Made by a program: the position numbers and the translations under genes
The notes under the pieces: model-generated
What the model was told of the DNA's origin: nothing
What the model saw: the letters and a program-made list of their open reading frames with translations, nothing else
Database searches by the model: none
Virus record (IMG/VR): IMGVR_UViG_3300035665_000235
Span: 1-24,068 of that record
Origin: a virus
DNA length: 24,068 nt
Strand: one strand, 5' to 3'
Part shown: positions 14,653 through 21,836 of the stretch, in pieces
Layout: each line of letters opens with the position of its first letter
Numbering within the stretch: position 1 is the stretch's first letter

Positions 14653-16903
14653 CAGTATCTTCTTTCGTCAGTGGCTCAGAAATATAACCACGCTTAATCA
14701 TTAGATTATCCACTTCTTGGTCAGACTTCAATGAAGGTGGTGTCTCTCCCCCGTCACGGTAGTGACGAGCGATGTGGTTGTACACCGCCTTTCGGTCTGC
14801 GCCGCGCAACTTCGTTCCACCGCGTGCCCCGTTAAGAATCGCCATTTGCACTCTCAACTCCGACATTGCGGCAGCACCAGGGCGTCCGTCTTGTGAAACG
14901 TGATGGTGAATAAATGTGTAGTGGGTCTTGCGTGTCCCGTCTGTTCCTGGAATGTGATAGGCAAAAATCTTTCGATAGTACGCCGGGTCTTCCGGTGAGC
15001 GAGTACTGAGAATCGCATTACGGTTCAGCGTCTCATCATCACGAACCGCTGTTGAGTGGCTGCGAATTGGACCGCCATTTGCCTTTGCCTCAATGGCATC
15101 CCACTCTTCGTCCTTCATTTCAAAGGACAACTCTTCGCTCTTCATGTCATTCCACTGAACAACTCCATCTGGAATCACGGCAAATCGACACTTGCCGTTT
15201 TCCTGAACTTCTTGCTTAATGATGGCGCACTTTCCTTCACCCATATACAGGGTGCAGTTTGCGCACTTAACTCCGATTGACTTTTCGTCGTTTTCGGCTG
15301 GCGATTCATAGCCTGCCCAGATTCCAGAACCGTCTTCGTCAAACTTGCCATATTCGTCAGCAATGCGCACTAGCGCATCATGGAGTGCTTGTTCATCTGC
15401 AGTCAGGCTTGGGTGGAATCTTCCATAAGAGTCTTTTTCTTCAATGTCGGAAAGACCATCTTTTGGCGTTTCTGCTGCGTAGAGAGCAGCCATGTGACGA
15501 CGCGCGTCAGCAAGGGTCTCGTGACAGCCGCCAGGGACTGGCGTACTTTCGCCTTCCTTGATTACTGCGTACCCGCTGCATCCTTGCATGTTTCGCGAAA
15601 TGCGGTATGGCTTACCTTCGTCTGTTCGACGACGGCGACGTGGGCGCGGGCGACCAACAACGCCTGGTCGTTGCGGTGTGCCGAATGAACCAGGATTTCC
15701 TTCTGGCATATCGGTATAAATATCCTTGAGCGCTTCAATCTTGCGCAAGGTAGAAAACCTATGACCGACCATCGTGTCAGTTGGCTCCCAACCATCGCCA
15801 GTATTGCGGTAAACGCGAATCATTGCTGCGGGGTCTTCTGGAGTTGCAGTGATGGTAAAACTGCTGTCAGGAACATTCATGCGTCCACGACGCAGGATGC
15901 GAGTAATTTTTCCGCGAGCAGTTCCGCCAGAAGAATTCCAACTTACAAAATCGCCAACACGCAAATCTCCTGGTTCGGCTTTGATGTCCAGTGACTTCTC
16001 CTCATCTCGGCGATTCATCGCCTCAACGAGTTTTGTTGCCCATGTCCTACCAGCGTCTCCGCCCCACAGTTTCCACGCAATGAGGCCAGCACCTGGATAC
16101 CCATCTGCGCCTGGCCTGCTGTTTGCCGGCGTGCGAAGGTCCACTTCGTGGCGAGGGAAATACTTGGCGATATGGCGAACTTTACGCGGTGCTGCAGTCG
16201 TGTTGTTAATCAGATAGTTGGCGGTGTTCTTGCCAACTGATGTTCCGCCGCGATTATATTCGCGTGACCAGCGGAGTCCGGTTTCTGCTTGCTTCTTTGC
16301 ACCATCAGGGATTCTGAAATTTAGGTCTGAGTAATCTCCGGCTTTTGACTCATCCCAATCGATGTCATCATCATCTTCCTCAATGCCGACCAGGTCATCT
16401 TTGACGCTCAGAGTGCGCGTGTTTGGGGCAGCGCCGAAAATGACGGGCGAGTACTCGTAGAGTTCCAACTGTTTGATAAAGCGAACGCCAGTCTTTTCAT
16501 CAGTTGTTGACTTGCCTTCTGGCACCGAATATCCAATTGACCATTCTTGCTCTTCAGCAAAAAACTGCACGTCGTGGAAGGCATCTCGCCCACGGCTTGT
16601 GTTCAAATTGAACTGCATTTTTACCATGAGCGCGCCAGCGCCCTGTGAGCGCAAATCTTCCGGAAGACGTTCGTCTCCAGGCATGAGTTCTTCGACCTTG
16701 AGTGTTTTTGCGACTGGAATATTGGTGTCGTGCGACCAAACGCCTTTTGGATTCCTCTTGCGCAAAGTGTTCCTGTAAGCACCCGGCTCAATTACGTCGT
16801 TGACTGAGTCAACAATATTCGTGACCGAGACTATTGCCTCGACAATCCCATCAGCATCGCTCAGTCCGCGAACTGATGAAACCGGAACATTTTTGCGGTC
16901 CAT
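14645..16903 (-). CDS. Prohead protease with multi-domain C-terminal extension, 752 residues
   Basis: Residues 1-168 are an S78-type prohead protease that matures the capsid. The probable catalytic residues are His58 (VWSHDT) and Ser122 (EWSIGYSV), followed by the family block ELYEYSPVIFGAAPNTRTLS. Classical members have about 200 residues; this one carries some 580 more. About residues 200-298 form a module with RGGTSVGKNTANYL, KYFPRHEVD, GLIAWKLWGGDAGRTWA. Residues 311-366 resemble DUF2945 (VGDFVSWNSSGGTARGKI). Residues 393-418 match the capsid protein, followed by an Arg-rich linker (PRPRRRRR). Residues 436-476 contain GCSGYAVIKEG...GGCHET. C547, C550, C559 and C572 form a CX2CX8CX12C cluster. 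Residues 610-747 match the next gene's N-terminus. The ATG at 16903 follows AGGAGG by 4 nt. The extension may recruit capsid or scaffold. Confidence 0.88.
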   Translation of the reverse strand: MDRKNVPVSSVRGLSDADGIVEAIVSVTNIVDSVNDVIEPGAYRNTLRKRNPKGVWSHDTNIPVAKTLKVEELMPGDERLPEDLRSQGAGALMVKMQFNLNTSRGRDAFHDVQFFAEEQEWSIGYSVPEGKSTTDEKTGVRFIKQLELYEYSPVIFGAAPNTRTLSVKDDLVGIEEDDDDIDWDESKAGDYSDLNFRIPDGAKKQAETGLRWSREYNRGGTSVGKNTANYLINNTTAAPRKVRHIAKYFPRHEVDLRTPANSRPGADGYPGAGLIAWKLWGGDAGRTWATKLVEAMNRRDEEKSLDIKAEPGDLRVGDFVSWNSSGGTARGKITRILRRGRMNVPDSSFTITATPEDPAAMIRVYRNTGDGWEPTDTMVGHRFSTLRKIEALKDIYTDMPEGNPGSFGTPQRPGVVGRPRPRRRRRTDEGKPYRISRNMQGCSGYAVIKEGESTPVPGGCHETLADARRHMAALYAAETPKDGLSDIEEKDSYGRFHPSLTADEQALHDALVRIADEYGKFDEDGSGIWAGYESPAENDEKSIGVKCANCTLYMGEGKCAIIKQEVQENGKCRFAVIPDGVVQWNDMKSEELSFEMKDEEWDAIEAKANGGPIRSHSTAVRDDETLNRNAILSTRSPEDPAYYRKIFAYHIPGTDGTRKTHYTFIHHHVSQDGRPGAAAMSELRVQMAILNGARGGTKLRGADRKAVYNHIARHYRDGGETPPSLKSDQEVDNLMIKRGYISEPLTKEDTDV

Positions 16904-16920
16904 CTGGCCTCCTGCATGCG

Positions 16921-16926
16921 ATTATA
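16921..16926 (-). promoter_or_regulatory. Perfect -10 box (TATAAT) before the protease gene
   Basis: TATAAT on the minus strand lies 17 bp before the ATG at 16903, and AGGAGG (16908-16913) sits between them. Transcription would start around 16914, so the leader would be only about 11 nt and would begin at the ribosome-binding site. The sequence 17 bp upstream (TAGTCT) is a poor -35. A 6-bp inverted repeat (cttaac 16951-16956, gttaag 16968-16973) lies upstream at the portal stop. This could be a secondary promoter inside the head operon. Confidence 0.4.
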
Positions 16927-16968
16927 CACACGCGTAAACGGAAAGACTAACTTAACTTGCCGTATAGG

Positions 16969-19131
16969 TTAAGCAAACGACAGTGTGCATCGGCAGTTGA
17001 TGACTGATGCCCCGTCATTGACAAAGTCTCCTGGGAACATTACGGACTTGCCTTCAATCTGAAAGCCATCATCAATCCCAACCGTTGTGTCGGCAACATG
17101 GTGATGTTCTGCTCTGCCATCTTCATTTGTGGCGTGAATCCATGTTTTTTGCGTAAACCCAAGTTGGCGGGCTGCCCACAGAAGTCCGGCATTAAAAGCA
17201 CCAGAGACCTCTGTTCGCACAATTGTCTTGATTCGCTTAGTGAATGATTCGGCCATCCATGAGGCAAGTTCGTTCGTAAACGATGAATGCGGTCTTCCAG
17301 CGTAGGAATTCAACATCTTTTCCATGTTGATTCGAGTGGTCGTATTGACGAGGAGGAGATTACTGATTCGGTCTTGAATCAGTTCCTGGACCTGCTTGCC
17401 TTGCATATCGAGTTTGTCAAAGCCATCACTTGAAACGTCAATTGCCCCGTCAAGGAAGACGGCAGATATCCAAGTCTTGCCGTCCATCTCAAGTTGCTCG
17501 TTCCATACCTCAATATCAAAGAAGTCATCTACGGAAATCTTTTCACCAGAATCCCAGCGTTCCTTCATCTTCTTTGAAGATGCCTTCTCCATGACGACTC
17601 GCTGCTGCCTCTTAAAGAAGGAGGCGATTTGGAGGGTAACGCTGGCCTCAAGACGGTCAAGTTGGCGGGTTCGACGCTGCACAACTGAAACATCTTTTAC
17701 AGCATCTCCCATGGGGTGGGAAAGTGGAGCAAGGGTTGGCTCATAGATTGCGCGCGGGGATGGATTCTCCGTATTGTCCGTGGTGAGTCGCGGCGAAGTT
17801 GGAGATGGTGAACCGGCACCAGGAACAGCCTCGTCTGGCTGGTCATTTGGCCTGCGGCCAGGGCGCTGATTTGGGTTGACTCTTTCGCCGTCCTCTAGGC
17901 CGCCGCCATCAGTTGACATGACAACTGGGGAGAGATTTGTCGGGACGAGCAGGGCATCCATTCCAACGCCTTCGCGACCAGTGAGTTCGCGATATTCATC
18001 AATACTGATTGCGCCCTGCTTGAGTTCCTCAAGATGGAATGTGGCCCTCTCTCTGTCGTCCCTACTCAGGATTGCAACAGCAGAAAGGTCGTATGAGAAG
18101 TATGTCGTATTGTCGGTATCGAGAATGTCAAACGCGCGCTCAAGAAGGGTAAGGTGCGGGACCATTGTCTCGCGCCAGAAGACTTCAAGTTCCACGTCTG
18201 CATTTGCAAATGTACGCCCTGATGCATTTCCAATCACCGACTCCGGCACTCCGAAAGCAAGGAGGATTTCTTCTTTATTCTGCGAGCGCGCTTCTGTGTA
18301 TTGAGCATCGCGCTGATTGATTGATGTGTCAATAAAACTTGCATCTTCTGCAGAGATAACGGTGGTTCGGCCAGCGCCACCGATGTTTGAACCTGTTGTG
18401 CCACGGAAACGACGAGCAATTTCTTCGCTCTGTTCCTCTTCCATGTCTCCCTTAACTACAAGAATTCCACCTGGGCGACCGTCGTTGATTACAAAGTTGC
18501 GATTGTAAACGCGTGAGTAGTAGTCAAATTCAACTGCGAGTCCGGCAGACTCCAGTGGAGTTTGGCCTTTGTATGGGTCGATTGGATGTGGAACGCGAAT
18601 CCACATCATGTTTTCTGGCTCGACAATTTTCTTTGGCGTGTTGGGGTACTCAACCGAATATCCAGCAACAAAATTTGTTGGGTCTGGAATTGGGAATACG
18701 TATTGAGGCTGGTGCAAGAACAACGAGGAAACATCGCCAAGGCGGTTTCGTGTGATTTCTACATATGCGCCCTTCTTGGAAAGAAGCACCTGAGAAGAGA
18801 GCATGAAACGGAACGTGAATGCGTCCATCGTCTTATTTGGTCGGCGGTTCAGCAGTTCAAGCAATGGGTCATCCCATGTCATTTCGCCGATTCGCCAGTC
18901 ACCTTTTCTTTGTCCGATAGGGAGAGAGGCGGAGTTTGACGCAATTGCGTATACCGCTTTATAGACCCAAACAACTCTGTCAAGCGCTTGGTTGATGCCT
19001 CTTTCTACATCCCAGCCATCTTTGTATGGCTCGCCGGGCCTGCTGTATCCAGAGGTTGTGTATCGCTTCTTTTCTGTCATCCCGAGAAACCCATCGGCTC
19101 CGGCACGAGTAAACGACTTTAAAAATGCCAC
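16969..19131 (-). CDS. Portal protein fused to a MuF-type minor head protein domain, 720 residues
   Basis: Residues 1 to about 400 are an HK97-type portal (PF04860-like): WVYKAVYAIASNSASLPI, DPLLELLNRRPN, FRFMLSSQVLLSKKGAYVEI, a MMWIRVPHPIDPYKGQTPLE block, a YNRNFVINDGRPGGILVV strand and LLAFGVPESVIGNASG. Residues 410-480 are a Pro/Asp-rich linker. Residues about 635-716 are a Mu F-like domain: IVRTEVSGAFNAGLLWAA, KTWIHATNEDGRAEHHH, FPGDFVNDGASVINCRC. Portals are usually about 400-500 residues with the MuF protein separate, so this is a fusion. The portal forms the DNA entry vertex and MuF proteins are minor head components. The start is a GTG two bases after the upstream stop, with a GGTG element 7 nt before it. 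Confidence 0.88.
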   Translation of the reverse strand: MAFLKSFTRAGADGFLGMTEKKRYTTSGYSRPGEPYKDGWDVERGINQALDRVVWVYKAVYAIASNSASLPIGQRKGDWRIGEMTWDDPLLELLNRRPNKTMDAFTFRFMLSSQVLLSKKGAYVEITRNRLGDVSSLFLHQPQYVFPIPDPTNFVAGYSVEYPNTPKKIVEPENMMWIRVPHPIDPYKGQTPLESAGLAVEFDYYSRVYNRNFVINDGRPGGILVVKGDMEEEQSEEIARRFRGTTGSNIGGAGRTTVISAEDASFIDTSINQRDAQYTEARSQNKEEILLAFGVPESVIGNASGRTFANADVELEVFWRETMVPHLTLLERAFDILDTDNTTYFSYDLSAVAILSRDDRERATFHLEELKQGAISIDEYRELTGREGVGMDALLVPTNLSPVVMSTDGGGLEDGERVNPNQRPGRRPNDQPDEAVPGAGSPSPTSPRLTTDNTENPSPRAIYEPTLAPLSHPMGDAVKDVSVVQRRTRQLDRLEASVTLQIASFFKRQQRVVMEKASSKKMKERWDSGEKISVDDFFDIEVWNEQLEMDGKTWISAVFLDGAIDVSSDGFDKLDMQGKQVQELIQDRISNLLLVNTTTRINMEKMLNSYAGRPHSSFTNELASWMAESFTKRIKTIVRTEVSGAFNAGLLWAARQLGFTQKTWIHATNEDGRAEHHHVADTTVGIDDGFQIEGKSVMFPGDFVNDGASVINCRCTLSFA

Positions 19132-19133
19132 TG

Positions 19134-19361
19134 TTATTCACCCGCCTCGTAGCCAAGCAAAAGACCTAGTGCTGCCAAGCATGCTGCAAGCGCAGCAAAT
19201 CCCAGCGCTTCGTCAACCAAAAAGCCGGCGGTGGCAAAACAGGCAGTTGCACCGACAAGTGCTGCCGAAGAAATCCGCTCACGCTGGATAAAACCCAAAT
19301 ACTTTGTAACAAAATATACGACTGCTGCTGAAACAACAGTAACTATTGCGCCCACAACCAT
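19134..19361 (-). CDS. Small membrane protein, 75 residues
   Basis: The protein has about three hydrophobic segments: residues 2-19 (VVGAIVTVVSAAVVYFVT), 31-50 (SAALVGATACFATAGFLVDE) and 52-70 (LGFAALAACLAALGLLLGY), with a short basic loop (RERIS) between the first two. It would sit in the cytoplasmic membrane. Its size and hydrophobicity would suit a holin, but no lysin gene is nearby and the position before the portal is not the usual place, so that is only a possibility. It has an AAAGGA site 5-6 nt upstream and lies between the inverted-repeat element and the portal gene, whose GTG start is two bases after its stop. Confidence 0.65.
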   Translation of the reverse strand: MVVGAIVTVVSAAVVYFVTKYLGFIQRERISSAALVGATACFATAGFLVDEALGFAALAACLAALGLLLGYEAGE

Positions 19362-19412
19362 ATTTTTCCTTTACCGCGCTAACGATGACAAATCGGCCAT
19401 ATTTATAAAACT

Positions 19413-19464
19413 ACACCAATGGTAGTGCTCACGCCTGTAAAGGTGTAAACACCACCATTGGTGT
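19413..19464 (-). terminator. Inverted-repeat element between SSB and head genes
   Basis: Perfect 11-bp arms acaccaatggt (19413-19423) and accattggtgt (19454-19464) flank 30 bp that contains a second palindrome, ggtgtaaacacc (19442-19453). On the minus strand, TTTT follows shortly after the last arm (AGTTTTATAAATATG). It begins 11 bp after the SSB stop. It may terminate the early transcript, or be a binding site, since acacc/ggtgt recurs several times. It marks the border between the DNA-metabolism genes and the head genes. Confidence 0.55.
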
Positions 19465-19475
19465 GTTAGTCCCGA

Positions 19476-19898
19476 CTAGAACGGGTCTTCTGCGGTCCAG
19501 TCGCTTGACTTACCCGAAGACTGGCGCTGCTGTTGCTGCTGCTGTCCCGTCTTATTGATGCCGCTAACTTGGGCTTTTCGCAAGGAAACACCGAAGTCAT
19601 CAGCGACCAAGACAACCTTGGACTGCTTTTGGCCCTCTTTGTTTTCCCAGGACTGCTGCTCAAGGCGACCAGAGACAATCACTCGCGAGCCCTTTGACAG
19701 GCTGGCGGCTACGTTGTCTGCCAGTTCTCCCCAAGCATTGACGTCGAAGTAAGAGACTGTCTCTTCCCACTCATCCTGCTTGTTCTTCCAACGACGGTTG
19801 ACCGCAACGCCCACTTTGAGGACACTGCTTCCCGTCTTTGTTGATTTCAGTTCGGGGTCTGAAGTCAGATTCCCGACGATTGTTACCTGTGCTGTCAT
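19476..19898 (-). CDS. ssb: Single-stranded DNA-binding protein
   Basis: This 140-residue protein coats single-stranded DNA during replication and repair. Residues 1-110 are an OB fold with the usual blocks: TIVGNLTSDPELKSTKTGSS, AVNRRWKNKQDEWEE, YFDVNAWGELADNVAASLSK, GSRVIVSGRLEQQSWENKEG. A disordered Gln-rich linker follows (TGQQQQQQRQSSG), and the C-terminus is acidic and ends in EDPF, close to the DDDIPF tip that recruits partner proteins. The linker is short, giving 140 residues where bacterial SSB often has 150-180. The sequence looks closest to actinobacterial SSB. AGGAG lies 7 nt before the ATG. Its place at the end of the metabolism block suggests a phage replication role. Confidence 0.93.
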   Translation of the reverse strand: MTAQVTIVGNLTSDPELKSTKTGSSVLKVGVAVNRRWKNKQDEWEETVSYFDVNAWGELADNVAASLSKGSRVIVSGRLEQQSWENKEGQKQSKVVLVADDFGVSLRKAQVSGINKTGQQQQQQRQSSGKSSDWTAEDPF

Positions 19899-19922
19899 GT
19901 TTATCTCCTGTGTACCTGATGT

Positions 19923-20447
19923 TTACTTGGATTCGGGTGCAAGTTCCAGCATGAACCACTTATTAATCCACATGAGGGCAATCACGGAATACCCGCAAAT
20001 GTCCAGCCATGTGTCGTTAATTGGTTCAAACAGAACTGGCCCATCATGCTTTTGGAGATTCTTGAGGCGTTCCAATTTGTCATTAAGACGAATTGTTATG
20101 CCGGGAATCTCAAAACGCGCGATGTTCCCATGTCCGTACATGCGCTGCTTACCAATTACGGTTTGCAGCACCTGTATTCCCGCCTCTTCAGCGGAAACCT
20201 TTAACTCTGCGGCGTAGCCATTCAGGGCGGCCGCGCAGATGTCTTCAAACAATCCCTGCATTGCGTTCTCGTTCATTGGGGGATTGGAGTGAAATACTCC
20301 ATCAACAATTGCATCAAACTCAACTTGGATTTTTGTCTGCAAATTGCCAATGCTTGCAAATGATGGATGTTGTGCTTTGTTGACTATGTGGCGAAGGACA
20401 ATGCCTGCCGCTGAATTCCAGTGTTCTGGCTTGATATCTGTTTCCAT
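19923..20447 (-). CDS. DUF1599-like protein, possibly linked to nucleotide metabolism, 174 residues
   Basis: The chosen ATG (20447) lies two bases after the upstream stop and has AGGAAG 6 nt before it; an in-frame ATG at 20513 would lie inside the upstream gene. The N-terminal part is predicted helical (NSAAGIVLRHIVNKAQ). The C-terminal third (ITIRLNDKLERLKNLQKHDG, then NDTWLDICGYSVIALMWINK) resembles the DUF1599-type pattern 'R..DKL.RL.NL......ND...DI.GY.VIAL', which occurs in phage proteins near nucleotide-metabolism genes. The role is not established. The association with SSB, nucleases, MazG and ribonucleotide reductase in this window supports a DNA or nucleotide function, which remains inference. 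Confidence 0.65.
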   Translation of the reverse strand: METDIKPEHWNSAAGIVLRHIVNKAQHPSFASIGNLQTKIQVEFDAIVDGVFHSNPPMNENAMQGLFEDICAAALNGYAAELKVSAEEAGIQVLQTVIGKQRMYGHGNIARFEIPGITIRLNDKLERLKNLQKHDGPVLFEPINDTWLDICGYSVIALMWINKWFMLELAPESK

Positions 20448-20449
20448 AA

Positions 20450-21223
20450 TTATCTTCCTGCCTTGTAACTTGTAGGTGACAACATAGCAGTTTTTGACTG
20501 CCTGGCTTCCCACTCAAACGTCCTGCGCAAAGCCAAAAACGTCTCAAATATGTCATCATCTATTCGGAGTGGGAACACACCCCACTGGTCTGGCCTTAGC
20601 CACAGTGCCGCAGCAGCATCAACCTTTGGCATTGGAATCTCAATGTCCCCATCAAACATAACGTCTGCTCTTGAATAGGCCGCCAACTGCAGAGCGACTT
20701 TTGAACTGATGCCAGAGCGCGTTGTCTTGAAGTCGATGAGCGTTGTCTTGTCCCGAATCTTTGCAATCGCGTCAAAAGAGCCAGCGTACATGTGGGTAAT
20801 AGAAAACACCGACTTTTCTACATGTAACCACTCGGGCTCAAACTCAACGCAGAAAAGGTCAAAGTTGCGAATGAATGGCTCAAGGTCTTCGTCGTATGGA
20901 GCAAGAGGATTTGCGATTCGTTCTTCAATCGCTTTATGAACCCTGTCTCCGACATCTGCTGCAGTCTTTAGTTCACGCTCTGGTGCTGCCTTTAGCCAAA
21001 GACGAGCCTTCTCTTGCTGATTAGCCAAGATAAGTTCGTTGACGTATTCGATGTTGTCAACTGCTGCGTTTGCCGTGACCTTGCTATTCCATGTCCGCAG
21101 GAACGGCGCTGGAAGCATGTCGATGATTGATGTAACTGACGGCGCCTTTACTGAAGCAATATTTGGATGCTTGTAATAGCGGTAGCCATTGACCTGAAGT
21201 GTTTGGATTTTTGGATTAGTCAT
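20450..21223 (-). CDS. PD-(D/E)XK exonuclease, RecB/Cas4-like
   Basis: This 257-residue protein has the motifs of the RecB-like PD-(D/E)XK nuclease family in order: H96 (GDRVHKAIEE), E136 (HVEKSVFS), D151 in YAGSFDAIAKI, D164-x-K166 in TTLIDFKTTRS, and Q179-xxx-Y183 (LQLAAYSRAD). These are the metal-binding and catalytic residues, so it is probably an active exonuclease. Phages use such proteins in recombination or to process DNA ends during replication. No Cys cluster of the iron-sulfur type used by Cas4 is seen. It sits in the metabolism operon, 3 bp after the upstream gene and 2 bp before the next. Confidence 0.87.
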   Translation of the reverse strand: MTNPKIQTLQVNGYRYYKHPNIASVKAPSVTSIIDMLPAPFLRTWNSKVTANAAVDNIEYVNELILANQQEKARLWLKAAPERELKTAADVGDRVHKAIEERIANPLAPYDEDLEPFIRNFDLFCVEFEPEWLHVEKSVFSITHMYAGSFDAIAKIRDKTTLIDFKTTRSGISSKVALQLAAYSRADVMFDGDIEIPMPKVDAAAALWLRPDQWGVFPLRIDDDIFETFLALRRTFEWEARQSKTAMLSPTSYKAGR

Positions 21224-21226
21224 TGG

Positions 21227-21487
21227 TTATATGAGTGCCTGTTCTTTGACCCACTTTTTGTAGGCGGGCCAATTGTCCGTGTACCTGTATGTTGCGTCTA
21301 TCACTATATCAAGGTCTTGGCGTTCGTACAACTCCGTGCCAAAACCGAGAACTATGTATTTCGGAGTAGGAAAAACAACGCCGAATTTCTTTCCGTCATA
21401 ACTTCCGCCGATAAGGTCAATTTCTGCCCTTGATTCAGCCTTGCTTTTTGATGTTGATTTTTGTTTTGATTGTTTGGCTTTTGCCAC
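21227..21487 (-). CDS. Hypothetical protein, 86 residues, Lys-rich N-terminus
   Basis: It starts with a GTG at 21487 that overlaps the upstream TAG by one base (TAGTG). The first 20 residues are a basic, Lys/Ser/Gln-rich tail (AKAKQSKQKSTSKSK). The rest (EIDLIGGSYDGKKFGVVFPT, YIVLGFGTELYERQDLDIVI, ATYRY) looks like a small beta-rich domain. The C-terminus has YTDNWPAYKKWVKEQAL. The family is not recognised. The basic tail might contact nucleic acid, but there is no other sign of this. It lies in the metabolism block just before the RecB-like nuclease gene. Confidence 0.6.
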   Translation of the reverse strand: MAKAKQSKQKSTSKSKAESRAEIDLIGGSYDGKKFGVVFPTPKYIVLGFGTELYERQDLDIVIDATYRYTDNWPAYKKWVKEQALI

Positions 21488-21825
21488 TACTGATTAGCCG
21501 CCTTGACCGTGTCTTCGTACTTGTCTTTGATTTGCTTGACGCAATCCTTGAAGTCATCAACAAAGTTTTTATCCAAAAGAACCGAGTCCGTGTCTTTGTC
21601 AATTTCCATCATTTCTGCAAGAACTTCAAGTTGCGTGATGCTGTCGCGAATCGACTTGATGTTCTGCGATAGGTATTTTGCCAGTGCACCAATCGATTCA
21701 CGCTTTACGTTTGCAGAAGGCCTTTGAATTGAAACCGCAGAATCACGCCCTCCAAGGCTGTGACCATGAATTGTGAATGCTTCATTTGGGTTTCCGAGGT
21801 GGCCAAAGCCAGAAATCTTAGACAC
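21487..21825 (-). CDS. Hypothetical protein, 112 residues
   Basis: The GTG start at 21825 has GGAG five bases before it; the gene lies 11 bp after the upstream stop. The N-terminus is Gly-rich (ISGFGHLGNPNEAFTIHGHS). From residue 40 onward the sequence is helical and looks like an extended coiled coil (VKRESIGALAKYLSQNIKSI, then DSITQLEVLAEMMEI, and VDDFKDCVKQIKDKYEDTVK). No family is recognised. It may form an oligomeric assembly or be a structural partner in the replication block; function unknown. Confidence 0.6.
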   Translation of the reverse strand: MSKISGFGHLGNPNEAFTIHGHSLGGRDSAVSIQRPSANVKRESIGALAKYLSQNIKSIRDSITQLEVLAEMMEIDKDTDSVLLDKNFVDDFKDCVKQIKDKYEDTVKAANQ

Positions 21826-21836
21826 AAGTGCTCCAA

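Noticed and set aside
19134-19361. Firm call of the small membrane protein as a holin
   Set aside because: Three hydrophobic segments are compatible, but no endolysin is nearby and many phage membrane proteins look alike.
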